Assembly: GCA_963703125.1 (NCBI GenBank)
Contig: OY969790.1
Coordinates: 1,922,001 to 1,986,000 of the forward strand
DNA: 64,000 bases
Source: MFD04716-140 sp963703125
GTDB taxonomy: Bacteria > Bacteroidota > Bacteroidia > Flavobacteriales > Flavobacteriaceae
Direction of reading: 5' to 3'
Part shown: in pieces, positions 35,532-44,084 of the stretch
Position numbering within the stretch: position 1 is the stretch's first letter
Layout: each line of letters begins with the position of its first letter
The notes under the pieces: generated by a model
The model's database searches: none
Told to the model about the DNA's origin: nothing
The model's input: only the letters and a program-made list of their open reading frames with translations
Translations under genes and position numbers: made by a program

Positions 35532-35700
35532 TTGGTCCTTGCTTAGGTCTCTAATGTAGTTACAATATTAGTGCGAGCCAAAATATTGTATAAACCACAG
35601 TTTTAAACAATTAACTATTGCTTAATTACAATGAAAGACAATCACTTTGACCTCATTAAAGAAATCCCTACCTTTTTAAAAAATTTTTAAAGCAACTAGA

Positions 35701-36822
35701 ATGGATATTTTCAACGAGATAAAAAACAAACTAAGTCAAGAATTCATTGATATAATTGAATGGCTTGATACTACTAATGATACCATTGTCCATAGATTTG
35801 AACGCTATCAAAATGAGATAAAGAACAATGCAAAACTCGTAGTTAGGGAAGGTCAAACCGCCGTGTTTGTAAACGAAGGTCAATTGGCCGATGTTTTTAA
35901 GCCTGGCACATACACATTAAACACTCAAAACCTTCCAATTTTAACAACCCTTAAAGGGTGGAAATACGGTTTTAATAGCCCGTTCAAGGCCGAGGTATAT
36001 TTTGTGAACAGTCGATTGTTCATTGATGAAAAATGGGGGACGAAAAATCCTTTTATGCTAAGTGACAGTCGTTTTGGACTTGTAGAGATACGGGCATTCG
36101 GAACGTATAGTTTCAGAATCAATGACCCAGGGAAATTTGTAGTCAACGTGGTAGGTACCGATGGTAATTTTACAAATTACGAGGTTAACGAACATTTGAA
36201 AAGTTTGATCGTAACCCGATTTACGGACACAATTGGAAAAGCAAACCTTCCTATTGAACTATATGCCGCCAATACTTCTGAACTTTCAGAAACTTGTCAA
36301 GAGGTAATGCAACCTGAATTTGGTAGGGTAGGCATTGAATTGGAAAAATTCTATATTGAAAATGTCTCTATGCCCGAAGAACTCAAAAAAGAGATTTTCG
36401 AGTATAGCCGTTTGGACAAATTGGATATGGGCAAACTAACTCAATTTAAGACTGCCAAAGCTATTGAAGAAGCCGCAAAGAATGAAGGTGGTACCGCAGG
36501 TGCCGGCATGGGTATGGGCATGGGATTTGTGTTGGCGCAGCAAATGGGCGGTATGATGAACCCTCAGTCTGGCCAGTCGCAACAGGGAACGACCGCACCA
36601 CCGCCAATTCCGGTCCAAACAATGTACCATTATGCAGTGAACGATCAGCAAATGGGTCCTGTAACCATTGATAAACTTAAGGAACTGTTCGCCAGTAGGA
36701 CCATTAATAAAGATTCCCTAATTTGGAAACAAGGCATGCAGAATTGGATTTCGCTAAAGGATATTGATGAGCTTAAATCTTTTTTGGGGAGTAACACTCC
36801 GCCGCCATTACCGACCAAATAA
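35701..36822 (+). CDS. SPFH-domain protein with C-terminal GYF_2 domain (YdjI-like)
   Basis: A 373-residue cytoplasmic SPFH protein. Residues about 1-235 are the SPFH part (LVVREGQTAVFVNEGQLADVFKPGTYTL, and LGTF-like strand FGTYSFRIND). A Gly/Met-rich linker (about 262-300) follows. The C-terminal GYF_2 domain (about 312-370: MYHYAVNDQQMGPVTIDKL, WKQGMQNWISL) may bind proline-rich or membrane partners. The Bacillus YdjI branch has the same SPFH layout and sits with a zinc-ribbon protein in the PspA envelope-stress cluster. Here a zinc-ribbon gene also follows. Confidence 0.85.
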   Translation: MDIFNEIKNKLSQEFIDIIEWLDTTNDTIVHRFERYQNEIKNNAKLVVREGQTAVFVNEGQLADVFKPGTYTLNTQNLPILTTLKGWKYGFNSPFKAEVYFVNSRLFIDEKWGTKNPFMLSDSRFGLVEIRAFGTYSFRINDPGKFVVNVVGTDGNFTNYEVNEHLKSLIVTRFTDTIGKANLPIELYAANTSELSETCQEVMQPEFGRVGIELEKFYIENVSMPEELKKEIFEYSRLDKLDMGKLTQFKTAKAIEEAAKNEGGTAGAGMGMGMGFVLAQQMGGMMNPQSGQSQQGTTAPPPIPVQTMYHYAVNDQQMGPVTIDKLKELFASRTINKDSLIWKQGMQNWISLKDIDELKSFLGSNTPPPLPTK

Positions 36823-36966
36823 CCAAGTATTTTTTTATTATGGACTAATGGGACAATGTATTCCTCGACTATTTAAAGAATGGACAAAACATTCAAATTT
36901 GCGAATTGATTTGAAAAATAGTTTGTTTGAGCAATCCATGTATTTGCTTCAAGACTAATATTTTTT

Positions 36967-38049
36967 ATGCAAGAGACCCAAAATTCAGAACATAAGAAAT
37001 CGTGCCCAAATTGTGGAGCCGAAATGAATTTTAAGCCTGGATCGCATCAAATGGCATGTGAATATTGTGGTTATGAGGAGTTCATTGAAAAAGCCAAATC
37101 TAGTTTTGAAGAGCTGGAACTTCAGCATTATTTAAAAGTGGTTGGTGAAAATGCCTTTACGGAAACCATAGACGTTTTGCATTGCAAAAATTGTGGTGCC
37201 AATCAGTATGTAGGGGAGAATTTCAAATCCTTGGAATGCATTTATTGTGGGGAACCTCTTATAAAAGAAGACATTGAGAAGGAAGGTTGGATTGTTCCGG
37301 GTGCTCTAGTGCCATTTCAGCTAGACACAAAAAAGGCCGGTACCATATTCAAGAGTTGGGTAAATGCCATTTGGTTTGCTCCGGACAATCTGAAAAAAGC
37401 TGCATTGGATGCCGAAGGCATGCACGGACTTTACGTTCCTTATTGGACCTTCGATTCTAATTTGTGGGCCTCCTACCAAGGAGAACGTGGTGATTACTAT
37501 TATGAAAACCAAACCTTTAGAACTAAAAACGGGGTAGAGACCCGTCAGGTAAGAAAAACACGTTGGTCTTTTGCATCGGGTTCGGTAAATGGTTTTGTAG
37601 ATGATATTTTAATAAATGCCTCGCAAAAAAAAAGCAGGGAAATACCGGCCAAAATCGCCTTTTGGAACATGAAGGAATTGGTGCCTTTCAATTCAAAATA
37701 CCTTTCAGGATTTGTGACCGAGAAGTACACTATTTCCTTAAAAGAAGGGCATCATGAATCATTTCAAAAAGCCAAGGAAATTGCCTATAACTGGATTCGT
37801 CAGGATATTGGCGGAGATACACAAAGAATCCATCAAAGCGATATTAAATTAACCAATGAAACCTTCAAACACATTTTACTTCCTGTTTACATAAGTTCTT
37901 ATCGTTATACCGGAAAGGAATATAATTTTTACATCAACGGACAGACTGGGGCATTAAGTGGGACAAGACCTTATTCTTTCTGGAAAATTTTCTTTTTGGT
38001 GCTTTTTGTTCTTGTAGTCATCACGGTTATTTCGATTTTTGCCAAATGA
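36967..38049 (+). CDS. Zinc-ribbon (TFIIB-type) protein with C-terminal membrane helix
   Basis: A 360-residue protein with two zinc ribbons: CPNCG...CEYCG at about 13-34 and CKNCG...CIYCG at about 74-95. A large central domain of unknown fold follows (YVPYWTFDSNLWASYQGERGDYY). One transmembrane helix lies at the C-terminus (about 338-357, FFLVLFVLVVITVISIF), so it is likely tail-anchored with the ribbons in the cytoplasm. This layout resembles the Bacillus YdjG-type proteins encoded beside SPFH YdjI. The phosphatase gene follows with a four-base overlap. Confidence 0.8.
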   Translation: MQETQNSEHKKSCPNCGAEMNFKPGSHQMACEYCGYEEFIEKAKSSFEELELQHYLKVVGENAFTETIDVLHCKNCGANQYVGENFKSLECIYCGEPLIKEDIEKEGWIVPGALVPFQLDTKKAGTIFKSWVNAIWFAPDNLKKAALDAEGMHGLYVPYWTFDSNLWASYQGERGDYYYENQTFRTKNGVETRQVRKTRWSFASGSVNGFVDDILINASQKKSREIPAKIAFWNMKELVPFNSKYLSGFVTEKYTISLKEGHHESFQKAKEIAYNWIRQDIGGDTQRIHQSDIKLTNETFKHILLPVYISSYRYTGKEYNFYINGQTGALSGTRPYSFWKIFFLVLFVLVVITVISIFAK

Positions 38050-38774
38050 TGAGAACATTGGTCATTGGCGATATTCATTCGGGCCTAAAGGCTTTAAAAC
38101 AGGTTTTTGAAAGGGCAAAAGTTACCCCAAGGGACAGACTGATCTTTTTAGGGGATTATGTAGACGGGTGGAGTGAAGCAGTAGAAACTGTGAATTTCCT
38201 GATTGAACTTGACGAGACCCATAATTGTATTTTTTTGAGGGGAAACCATGACGAACTCTGCCGAGAATGGCTAGTTGACGACCAATGCAATGATATGTGG
38301 CTTAATCACGGGGGCCAATCAACTATTGATTCCTATAAAAAAACAGATGACATAATAAAGGATATTCACATCATGTTCTTTGAAAATTTATCCAATTATC
38401 ATCTTGATTCCAGAAATAGGCTGTTTTTGCACGCGGGTTTTACGAACCTTAAGGGTGTAGAACATGAGTATTTCCAAAAAACTTTTTATTGGGACCGTAC
38501 TCTTTGGGAGCTTGCACTTTCATTAAATAAAAAAATGTCCATACGAAACCCTTTTTATCCCAAACGATTATTGAACTATTACGAGATTTACATAGGGCAT
38601 ACCCCTGTAACTCGAATCGGGAAAACAACACCTCAAAAAGCGGCCAATGTTTGGAATGTGGATACTGGTGCTGCCTTCAAAGGACCACTTTCCATTATCG
38701 ATGTTGATACAAAACAAGTTTGGCAAAGTGATCCTGTACAATTATTGTACCCTGGCGAAAACGGAAGAAATTAA
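38046..38774 (+). CDS. Metallophosphoesterase (PPP-type serine/threonine phosphatase-like)
   Basis: A 242-residue calcineurin-like phosphoesterase. Metal-ligand motifs are GDIHSG (8-13), GDYVDGW (36-42) and GNHDE (about 66-70), followed by two later His regions, HAGFTN and IGHTPVT. This is the PPP pattern seen in bacterial diadenosine tetraphosphatase and serine/threonine phosphatases; the exact substrate cannot be told. The ATG overlaps the zinc-ribbon stop (ATGA), so translation should be coupled. The broken desaturase gene follows. Confidence 0.88.
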   Translation: MMRTLVIGDIHSGLKALKQVFERAKVTPRDRLIFLGDYVDGWSEAVETVNFLIELDETHNCIFLRGNHDELCREWLVDDQCNDMWLNHGGQSTIDSYKKTDDIIKDIHIMFFENLSNYHLDSRNRLFLHAGFTNLKGVEHEYFQKTFYWDRTLWELALSLNKKMSIRNPFYPKRLLNYYEIYIGHTPVTRIGKTTPQKAANVWNVDTGAAFKGPLSIIDVDTKQVWQSDPVQLLYPGENGRN

Positions 38775-38830
38775 AAATCTGATAGGTTTTGAATGGATTT
38801 CGTTATATTATTGACGAACTTTGTAAAAAA

Positions 38831-39831
38831 ATGGAGATGCCAGAAAAAAATATACGGTTGGAGGTGATGCAGGCGATTGAACCTCAGGTGGAGGGATTTA
38901 TGAAAGATTTCCTAATCCCTGTAGAGGAGATTTGGCAGCCAACCGACTTTTTGCCAAATTCTGAAAATGACAGTTTCCTGGATGAGGTAAATACATTAAG
39001 GGGAGAGGCCAAGGAGTTAGGATATGATTTTTGGGTAACAATGGTTGCCGACACAATTACCGAAGAGGCATTGCCAACGTATGAGTCATGGCTCATGGAC
39101 GTTGAAGGTATTGATCAGCACAGTGGCAAACAGAATGGCTGGTCAAAATGGGTAAGAGCCTGGACAGGGGAAGAAAATAGACATGGAGATGTTTTGAATA
39201 AATACCTTTATCTTTCTGGAAGGGTAAATATGCGCGAAATAGAAATGACCACCCAGCATTTAATATCGGATGGTTTTGATATTGGAACGGATCGGGATCC
39301 CTATAAAAATTTTGTATACACGTCCTTTCAGGAGTTGGCCACTAATATTTCCCACAAAAGGGTAGGTCAAATGGCAAAGAAAAAAGGGAATGCCCTTTTG
39401 GCCAAGATGTGCACAATCATTGCAGGTGATGAGATGCGCCATCATTTGGCATATCGCGAATTTGTAAAGACTATTTTCGGCGAGGATCCTTCGGGGATGA
39501 TGTTGGCCTTTGCTGATATGATGAAAAAGAAAATCGTGATGCCAGCCCATTTTCTTAGGGAATCGGGGGAACCATAGGAACGGCTTTTGAGAACTTTTCA
39601 AATTGCGCACAACGTTTAGGGGTCTATACCGCACAGGATTATGTTGATATATTGAAAAAGCTGAACGCCTATTGGGAATTGGATACCACGCGAAGCCTTT
39701 CAGACGAGGCTGAAAAGGCAAGGGATTATTTAATAAAACTTCCAGACAGGCTTGAGCGCATTGCAGAACGCATGAAATTTCCTCAGGATCAGTATCGTTT
39801 TAAATGGGTTGAGGCCAACGGAATGGTATAG
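38831..39831 (+). pseudogene. Acyl-ACP desaturase, interrupted by a frame break at a G5 tract
   Basis: A soluble di-iron fatty-acid desaturase, with start taken at ATG 38831; TTG 38789 is less likely. Iron-ligand phrases TEEALPTYES, GEENRH (E-E-x-R-H) and GDEMRH are all present. In the current frame the protein stops at 39577 after RESGEP. Adding one G to the run at 39565-39569 restores ESGGTIGTAF and continues in frame to TAG 39829-39831 (QRLGVYTAQDYVDILKKLN, then FPQDQYRFKWVE), giving about 333 residues, the family length. This is either a single-base deletion, a phase-variable tract or a sequencing error. It follows the phosphatase gene by 56 bases. Confidence 0.85.
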
Positions 39832-39842
39832 GGGTAACTAGC

Positions 39843-39880
39843 AAAAAAAAATCCGGTTCAGAATTGAACCGGATTTTTTG
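39843..39880. terminator. Bidirectional terminator between desaturase and HhH protein genes
   Basis: A perfect 11-base stem (AATCCGGTTCA with TGAACCGGATT) and a 4-base loop is preceded by nine A and followed by six T. It ends the desaturase transcript on the plus strand and that of the convergent minus-strand gene at 39896. Confidence 0.9.
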
Positions 39881-39895
39881 TTTATATATTGTGTG

Positions 39896-40444
39896 CTAAA
39901 GCTTGCCATGTTTGTGTTGGTCTTGCCATTTTGCCAATTCTTTCCATTTACCTTCATAGCACATTTTGGCTTGTAATGGCCAAGATGCGGGATCATGAAT
40001 TTTGTAACGATCTCCACCACCGTCAAGTACCTTCTGGCATTCTGCAACGGAAGATTCCGATAATGCCTTCCAGGTTTTAATACCAGCGGTTTTGAACATT
40101 CCTTCAATTTTTGGACCAATACCCTCAACGATTTTCAAATCGTCTTGTTTTATGGCCTTTCCCATGGCCATTTTAGCTGCTGCACCATCAAAAGGTAAAG
40201 ATGCGGTTGCGGTACTTGCGGCAAAAGAAGCCGCGGATGCTGCTGTTTTTACCGACAATTTGCCGTTGCAGGCATCAAGATCTGCTTGTAGTTTGGTGTT
40301 TTTGTCCCGAAGAACCTTTAAGTCGGTAGAATTATCAATGGTTGCGGCATTTCCTTTACCGAGTAGATACCCCAAGTATCCACATATAGCGCCAACAAGT
40401 AGCGGAATCAACCAACACCAGATGTTCATATTTTCAAAATCCAT
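39896..40444 (-). CDS. Membrane-anchored helix-hairpin-helix-like domain protein
   Basis: A 182-residue protein. An N-terminal membrane helix lies at about 8-28 (IWCWLIPLLVGAICGYLGYLLG), a short coiled region at about 42-60, and an Ala/Ser/Thr-rich linker at about 65-90. The C-terminal 80 residues begin DLKIVEGIGPKIEGMF and contain WKALSESSVAECQKVLD, a helix-hairpin-helix pattern resembling DUF4332/HhH5-type repeats. Such tandem HhH units could bind nucleic acid or serve as protein contacts at the envelope. It is 25 bases after the stop of the OmpA gene and so probably co-transcribed with it. Confidence 0.75.
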   Translation of the reverse strand: MDFENMNIWCWLIPLLVGAICGYLGYLLGKGNAATIDNSTDLKVLRDKNTKLQADLDACNGKLSVKTAASAASFAASTATASLPFDGAAAKMAMGKAIKQDDLKIVEGIGPKIEGMFKTAGIKTWKALSESSVAECQKVLDGGGDRYKIHDPASWPLQAKMCYEGKWKELAKWQDQHKHGKL

Positions 40445-40469
40445 ATTCTAAAATTTTAATAGTTAATGA

Positions 40470-41375
40470 TTAGTTTAATGTTACGACGGTTCTTCTGTTT
40501 TTAGCTTTTCCTTCTTCTGTGGCGTTGTTTTCCAATGGTTGCGTTTGGCCTTTTGATGAAGCTCTGATTTTAGCCTCTGAGATACCATTTTGAATCAGAT
40601 ATGCCTTTACAAAATCAGCTCTCTCCTGTCCAAGTATCATATTGCTTGATGCTTCTCCGGCCTTATCTGTATGACCTACAACATTACAGAATGCGCCATC
40701 TACCTTATCTAAGTATCGAGAAATATCGGCAACTTTTTGGCGCTGTTCGGCACTAAGTTCAATAGACGCTTTTGCAGTGTCGAAATAGAGAACCAATGGA
40801 TTTGCCTTGATTTTGTCATATAGAGCCTTTAACTCGTCTGCGGCTGCCGCAGATTCACCGGTAAGACTATAAGCAATCGGGCCTAGATAGACATCACCCT
40901 TAGGAACCATTTCATTTATAAGTTTGCCCATTGTGTTGATTTGGGAAGATAGTATTCCATTTTCGACCAAATGATTTTTGACCGCATTCGCCCTGGCCAA
41001 TCCAAGATTCGGAAAAGCTGTTGAATTTTCCTCATTGCTTTTATAAAAGCCCGTAATATTTATGACCTTACCGGAATTGTCATTCAAAAAGCTTGCGAGA
41101 CCCCCAATACAATCTGTAACTGACTTTGCCAATGGCATTAAAATGGCCGAAGATGAAACGTTAAAATTGTAATTGTCATTTACATCACAGGCATAATCAC
41201 CATCAGAAAAGGAGAAAGGATATGATGTTGGGGTAGGTGCTGCCAGGATGACCGCTTCTTTGATAGGTTCTTCTTTTACCACTTTGCCGCAACTACTGCA
41301 GAGTGTAATGTAAAAGTAGGTACCCGCGAGAATGGTGATAATAATCCCAAGCAGGTTCGTTGTTGTTTTTGTCAT
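40470..41375 (-). CDS. OmpA-family protein with two peptidoglycan-binding-like domains
   Basis: Start at ATG 41375 (301 residues); the TTG 30 bases upstream is less likely. One N-terminal membrane segment (about 8-25) is followed by a short linker, and the protein has no beta-barrel. A degenerate OmpA-C-like half comes first (VINITGFYKSNEE, ARANAVKNHL). A good OmpA-C domain follows (VLYFDTAKASIELSAEQRQKVADI, VVGHTDKAGEASSN, LGQERADFVKAYL, NRRTVVTL). It should attach to the cell wall from the inner or outer membrane. It is the upstream partner of the HhH membrane protein. Confidence 0.85.
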   Translation of the reverse strand: MTKTTTNLLGIIITILAGTYFYITLCSSCGKVVKEEPIKEAVILAAPTPTSYPFSFSDGDYACDVNDNYNFNVSSSAILMPLAKSVTDCIGGLASFLNDNSGKVINITGFYKSNEENSTAFPNLGLARANAVKNHLVENGILSSQINTMGKLINEMVPKGDVYLGPIAYSLTGESAAAADELKALYDKIKANPLVLYFDTAKASIELSAEQRQKVADISRYLDKVDGAFCNVVGHTDKAGEASSNMILGQERADFVKAYLIQNGISEAKIRASSKGQTQPLENNATEEGKAKNRRTVVTLN

Positions 41376-41738
41376 AGTCAATACTTTTAGTGTTGTGCCT
41401 AGCAATGTATTAAAAAAATCTTAAAAATTGTTAAGTATTGACTTACAAATAAACAAAACATAATAAGAACTTGCCTAGCTGTTAAGCAGTTACGGTAATG
41501 TTTGGAAAGACATTGAACGGTGTTCACGTAGCCATTTGGGAAGCTTGGCTGTCCAAGTTTGATAAAGGACGCTGGTTTTTTAAGCGTACTTGCCAGTTGA
41601 TGTAGTTAAATCATTGACCATTTATACACAAAACAGATTAAATCATACAATATTCTGGGCTTGCCATACATAAGTATTTTAATGCGAGGGAATTAAGATC
41701 TACTTTTAAATTGAAAATGAACCGAGAACCAGAATTCA

Positions 41739-41867
41739 ATGAAAACCAAAATAAAAAAACTAGTGACCTTTTGTTGCATGGTCGTTGTGCTGGGTATTCA
41801 GGCTTTGTTAAGTGGAAGTTGGACGATCAGCGAATCGGACAACCTGCCTCAAAGATCGAAGATTTAG
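41739..41867 (+). CDS. Possible small secreted peptide (42 residues)
   Basis: ATG 41739 opens a 42-residue frame ending in TAG. It starts MKTKIKKL and continues with a hydrophobic stretch (VTFCCMVVVLGIQALL), then a polar tail of about 18 residues (SGSWTISES...). This is the profile of a signal peptide with a short mature part. It lacks a recognised domain, and no -7 element was found in front of it. It may be the remnant of a longer gene. Low confidence. Confidence 0.3.
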   Translation: MKTKIKKLVTFCCMVVVLGIQALLSGSWTISESDNLPQRSKI

Positions 41868-41934
41868 GTGCAAAAAAATAGGTATGAGGGTTCCTATGTT
41901 TTTGCACTGAATATTTGAGTTAGTTAGTGTTAAC

Positions 41935-41999
41935 AAATCCGCTGTAATTTCATTCTTACCGATCGGGGGAACGGGTAGGAGCTGTGATATAGCGGATTT
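41935..41999 (-). terminator. Long-loop hairpin after the ALDH gene
   Basis: AAATCCGCT and AGCGGATTT pair perfectly (9 bp) around a 47-base loop that itself can form a small UACC/GGUA stem around a G5 run. It is 8 bases past the stop of the minus-strand aldehyde dehydrogenase gene. It could act as a transcript end or a structured RNA element. The tail is only weakly T-rich, so the terminator role is uncertain. Confidence 0.45.
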
Positions 42000-42006
42000 C
42001 TTATTT

Positions 42007-43560
42007 CTATAAATCAAACTTGATTCCCTGTGCCAAGGGTAGTTCCGTTGTATAATTTATGGTGTTCGTCTGTCGTCTCATATACACCTTCCAAGCATCT
42101 GATCCGCTTTCCCTTCCGCCACCAGTTTCCTTTTCGCCTCCAAAAGCACCCCCAATTTCAGCACCTGAAGTACCAATATTGACATTCGCAATTCCGCAAT
42201 CGCTTCCCGCAAAAGAAAGAAATTTTTCGGCTTCCCGCAGGTTGTTGGTCATTATGGCCGACGAAAGTCCTTGTACAACCCCGTTTTGAATTTGGATCGC
42301 GTTATCCACCTCTCCCGAATATTTTAAGAGATACAGCACAGGGGCAAAAGTTTCATGTTGTACGATCTCGAATTGTGGCTTCGCTTCGGCAATGGCAGGT
42401 TTAACGTAACATCCGCTTTCGTAGCCCGTTCCGGCCAGAATGCCACCTTCAACAATCAATTTGCCACCTTCCTGCACAACTTTTGTCAGTGCATGCTCAT
42501 ACAAGGCCACCGCATCGGTATCGATTAAGGGCCCTACATGATTTTTTTCATCTAGGGGATTACCTATCCTTAATTGTTTATAGGCATCTACCAGTGCATT
42601 TTTCAACTTATCATAAATGGATTCATGAACGATCAATCTTCTTGTTGAAGTACATCGTTGGCCAGCCGTTCCCACTGCCCCAAAAACGGCCCCTATAACG
42701 GTCATTTTAATGTCTGCATCGGGAGTTACGATAATGGCATTATTGCCTCCAAGTTCAAGAAGTGATTTTCCCAATCTCTTGGCAACTGCTTGCGCTACAA
42801 TTTTTCCCATTCGTATGGAGCCTGTTGCAGAAACCAGTGGAATACGACTGTCATGGGTCATCATTTCCCCCACTTTATAATCTCCATTTACCAAACATGA
42901 GATTCCCTCGGGAAGACCATTTGCTTTGAAGACTTCGGCGGCAATATTTTGGCAAGCTACTCCACACAAAGGAGTTTTTTCCGATGGTTTCCAAACACAT
43001 ACATCCCCACATATCCAAGCAAGTGCGGTATTCCATGCCCAGACGGCAACTGGAAAGTTAAAAGCCGATATAATGCCGACTATGCCAAGTGGATGATATT
43101 GCTCGTACATTCTGTGCCCGGGTCTCTCGGAGTGCATGGTCAGTCCATGAAGCTGGCGCGAAAGCCCTACGGCGAAATCGCAGATGTCAATCATTTCTTG
43201 AACCTCACCAAGGCCTTCTTGATAACTTTTGCCCATTTCATAGGAAACCAATTTTCCAAGCGGTTCTTTGAGGTGCCTTAACTTCTCCCCAAATTGACGC
43301 ACAATTTCCCCACGTTGAGGTGCCGGTCTTTCACGCCATACTAGAAAGGCCTGAGTCGCCGTGGTCATCACTTTTTCGTAATCGGACGGTGATGTACCTC
43401 TAACCTTGGCAATTAAGGCCCCATCTACTGGAGAATATGATGCAAGAAGGTCACCACTTGAGAAAGAATTTGAACCCGTTGAAGTACCTTCATTTATATC
43501 TTTTATCCCAAGTGCTATCAAAGCATCCTTTAGACCAAATTCTGAAGCAATTTTAGACAT
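42007..43560 (-). CDS. amaB: ALDH7-family aldehyde dehydrogenase (probable aminoadipate-semialdehyde dehydrogenase)
   Basis: A 517-residue NAD(P)-dependent enzyme. The catalytic Glu is in LELGGNNA (about 270), and the catalytic Cys in GTAGQRCTST (about 305). ISAFNFPVAVWAWN and FGGEKETGGGRESGSDAWK are marks of the ALDH7/antiquitin branch, whose members oxidise alpha-aminoadipate semialdehyde (delta-1-piperideine-6-carboxylate) in lysine breakdown. The upstream gene order is haaO, DUF1304 and VOC on the same strand with a 117-base gap, so co-transcription is possible but unproven. A kynurenine-pathway semialdehyde substrate is a weaker alternative. Confidence 0.85.
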   Translation of the reverse strand: MSKIASEFGLKDALIALGIKDINEGTSTGSNSFSSGDLLASYSPVDGALIAKVRGTSPSDYEKVMTTATQAFLVWRERPAPQRGEIVRQFGEKLRHLKEPLGKLVSYEMGKSYQEGLGEVQEMIDICDFAVGLSRQLHGLTMHSERPGHRMYEQYHPLGIVGIISAFNFPVAVWAWNTALAWICGDVCVWKPSEKTPLCGVACQNIAAEVFKANGLPEGISCLVNGDYKVGEMMTHDSRIPLVSATGSIRMGKIVAQAVAKRLGKSLLELGGNNAIIVTPDADIKMTVIGAVFGAVGTAGQRCTSTRRLIVHESIYDKLKNALVDAYKQLRIGNPLDEKNHVGPLIDTDAVALYEHALTKVVQEGGKLIVEGGILAGTGYESGCYVKPAIAEAKPQFEIVQHETFAPVLYLLKYSGEVDNAIQIQNGVVQGLSSAIMTNNLREAEKFLSFAGSDCGIANVNIGTSGAEIGGAFGGEKETGGGRESGSDAWKVYMRRQTNTINYTTELPLAQGIKFDL

Positions 43561-43597
43561 TTTATAACTATTTGATGATTTTTTGTTGGAATTATGA

Positions 43598-43605
43598 CAA
43601 AGATA
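43598..43605 (-). promoter_or_regulatory. Possible -7 promoter element for the ALDH gene
   Basis: The minus strand reads TATCTTTG (TAnnTTTG) 38 bases before the dehydrogenase ATG. No -33 TTG is at the consensus distance. If real, the dehydrogenase has a promoter separate from the haaO cluster. Confidence 0.3.
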
Positions 43606-43677
43606 CTTTTTTCCAATTCACGAATGGAAACATATGTAGACATAAAAGAGGAATTTATTTCAACAATCTTGAGATCG

Positions 43678-44070
43678 TTACATGCTACTTTGGGTCGCAA
43701 TCCACCAATCATTACCTGCAAAATCTTTGAACGCTCCTCTTTTATCTGTGTCGCCTTCTTTCTTCATAGGTTTTTGAATAGCTTCGCAGCCTAGTTCCAA
43801 TGCTTTTTTAAAAACTGCATCCACATTGGGAACATACAGATGTATCATCTGATGATTTGGACCGAATTCATTTGTAGTGCTACCCATCATTATAACAGTA
43901 TCATCAATTTTTAACTCCATGTGCATTATTGAACCATCGGTTCTTAAATATTTTCTCAACTCCGTTACGCTGAAAACCTGTTTTAAGAGATCAATCCATT
44001 CTTCAGCTTTTTCTACCAAAAAATAGGGAGAAAGGGAATTATATCCTGTGGGTTTATAATTTAAACTCAT
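43678..44070 (-). CDS. VOC/glyoxalase-like protein (PhnB type)
   Basis: A 130-residue single vicinal-oxygen-chelate domain. The fold is suggested by YNSLSPYFLVEKAEEWIDLLKQVF, TDGSIMHMELKIDDTVIMMG and MIHLYVPNVDAVFKKALELG with a C-terminal KDFAGNDWWIATQ, as in PhnB/glyoxalase-like proteins. Candidate metal ligands are His49 and Glu51 in the MHMELK strand, and no clear fourth ligand is evident. The substrate is unknown. It is third in the minus-strand cluster, 14 bases after the DUF1304 gene. Confidence 0.8.
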   Translation of the reverse strand: MSLNYKPTGYNSLSPYFLVEKAEEWIDLLKQVFSVTELRKYLRTDGSIMHMELKIDDTVIMMGSTTNEFGPNHQMIHLYVPNVDAVFKKALELGCEAIQKPMKKEGDTDKRGAFKDFAGNDWWIATQSSM

Positions 44071-44084
44071 CTATTCAAAGTCCT

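Larger units (their letters stand above)
41406..42006. other. 600-base intergenic region with candidate small peptide and hairpin
   Basis: No gene of normal size is present. The stretch contains a possible 42-residue secreted peptide at 41739-41867 and a hairpin with 9-bp stem at 41935-41999, described separately. The remaining sequence (41406-41738) holds no recognised tRNA, repeat or riboswitch. Confidence 0.5.

Noticed and set aside
41808..42017. 69-residue minus-strand frame
   Set aside because: It runs through the hairpin at 41935-41999 and across the end of the ALDH gene with no recognised content.
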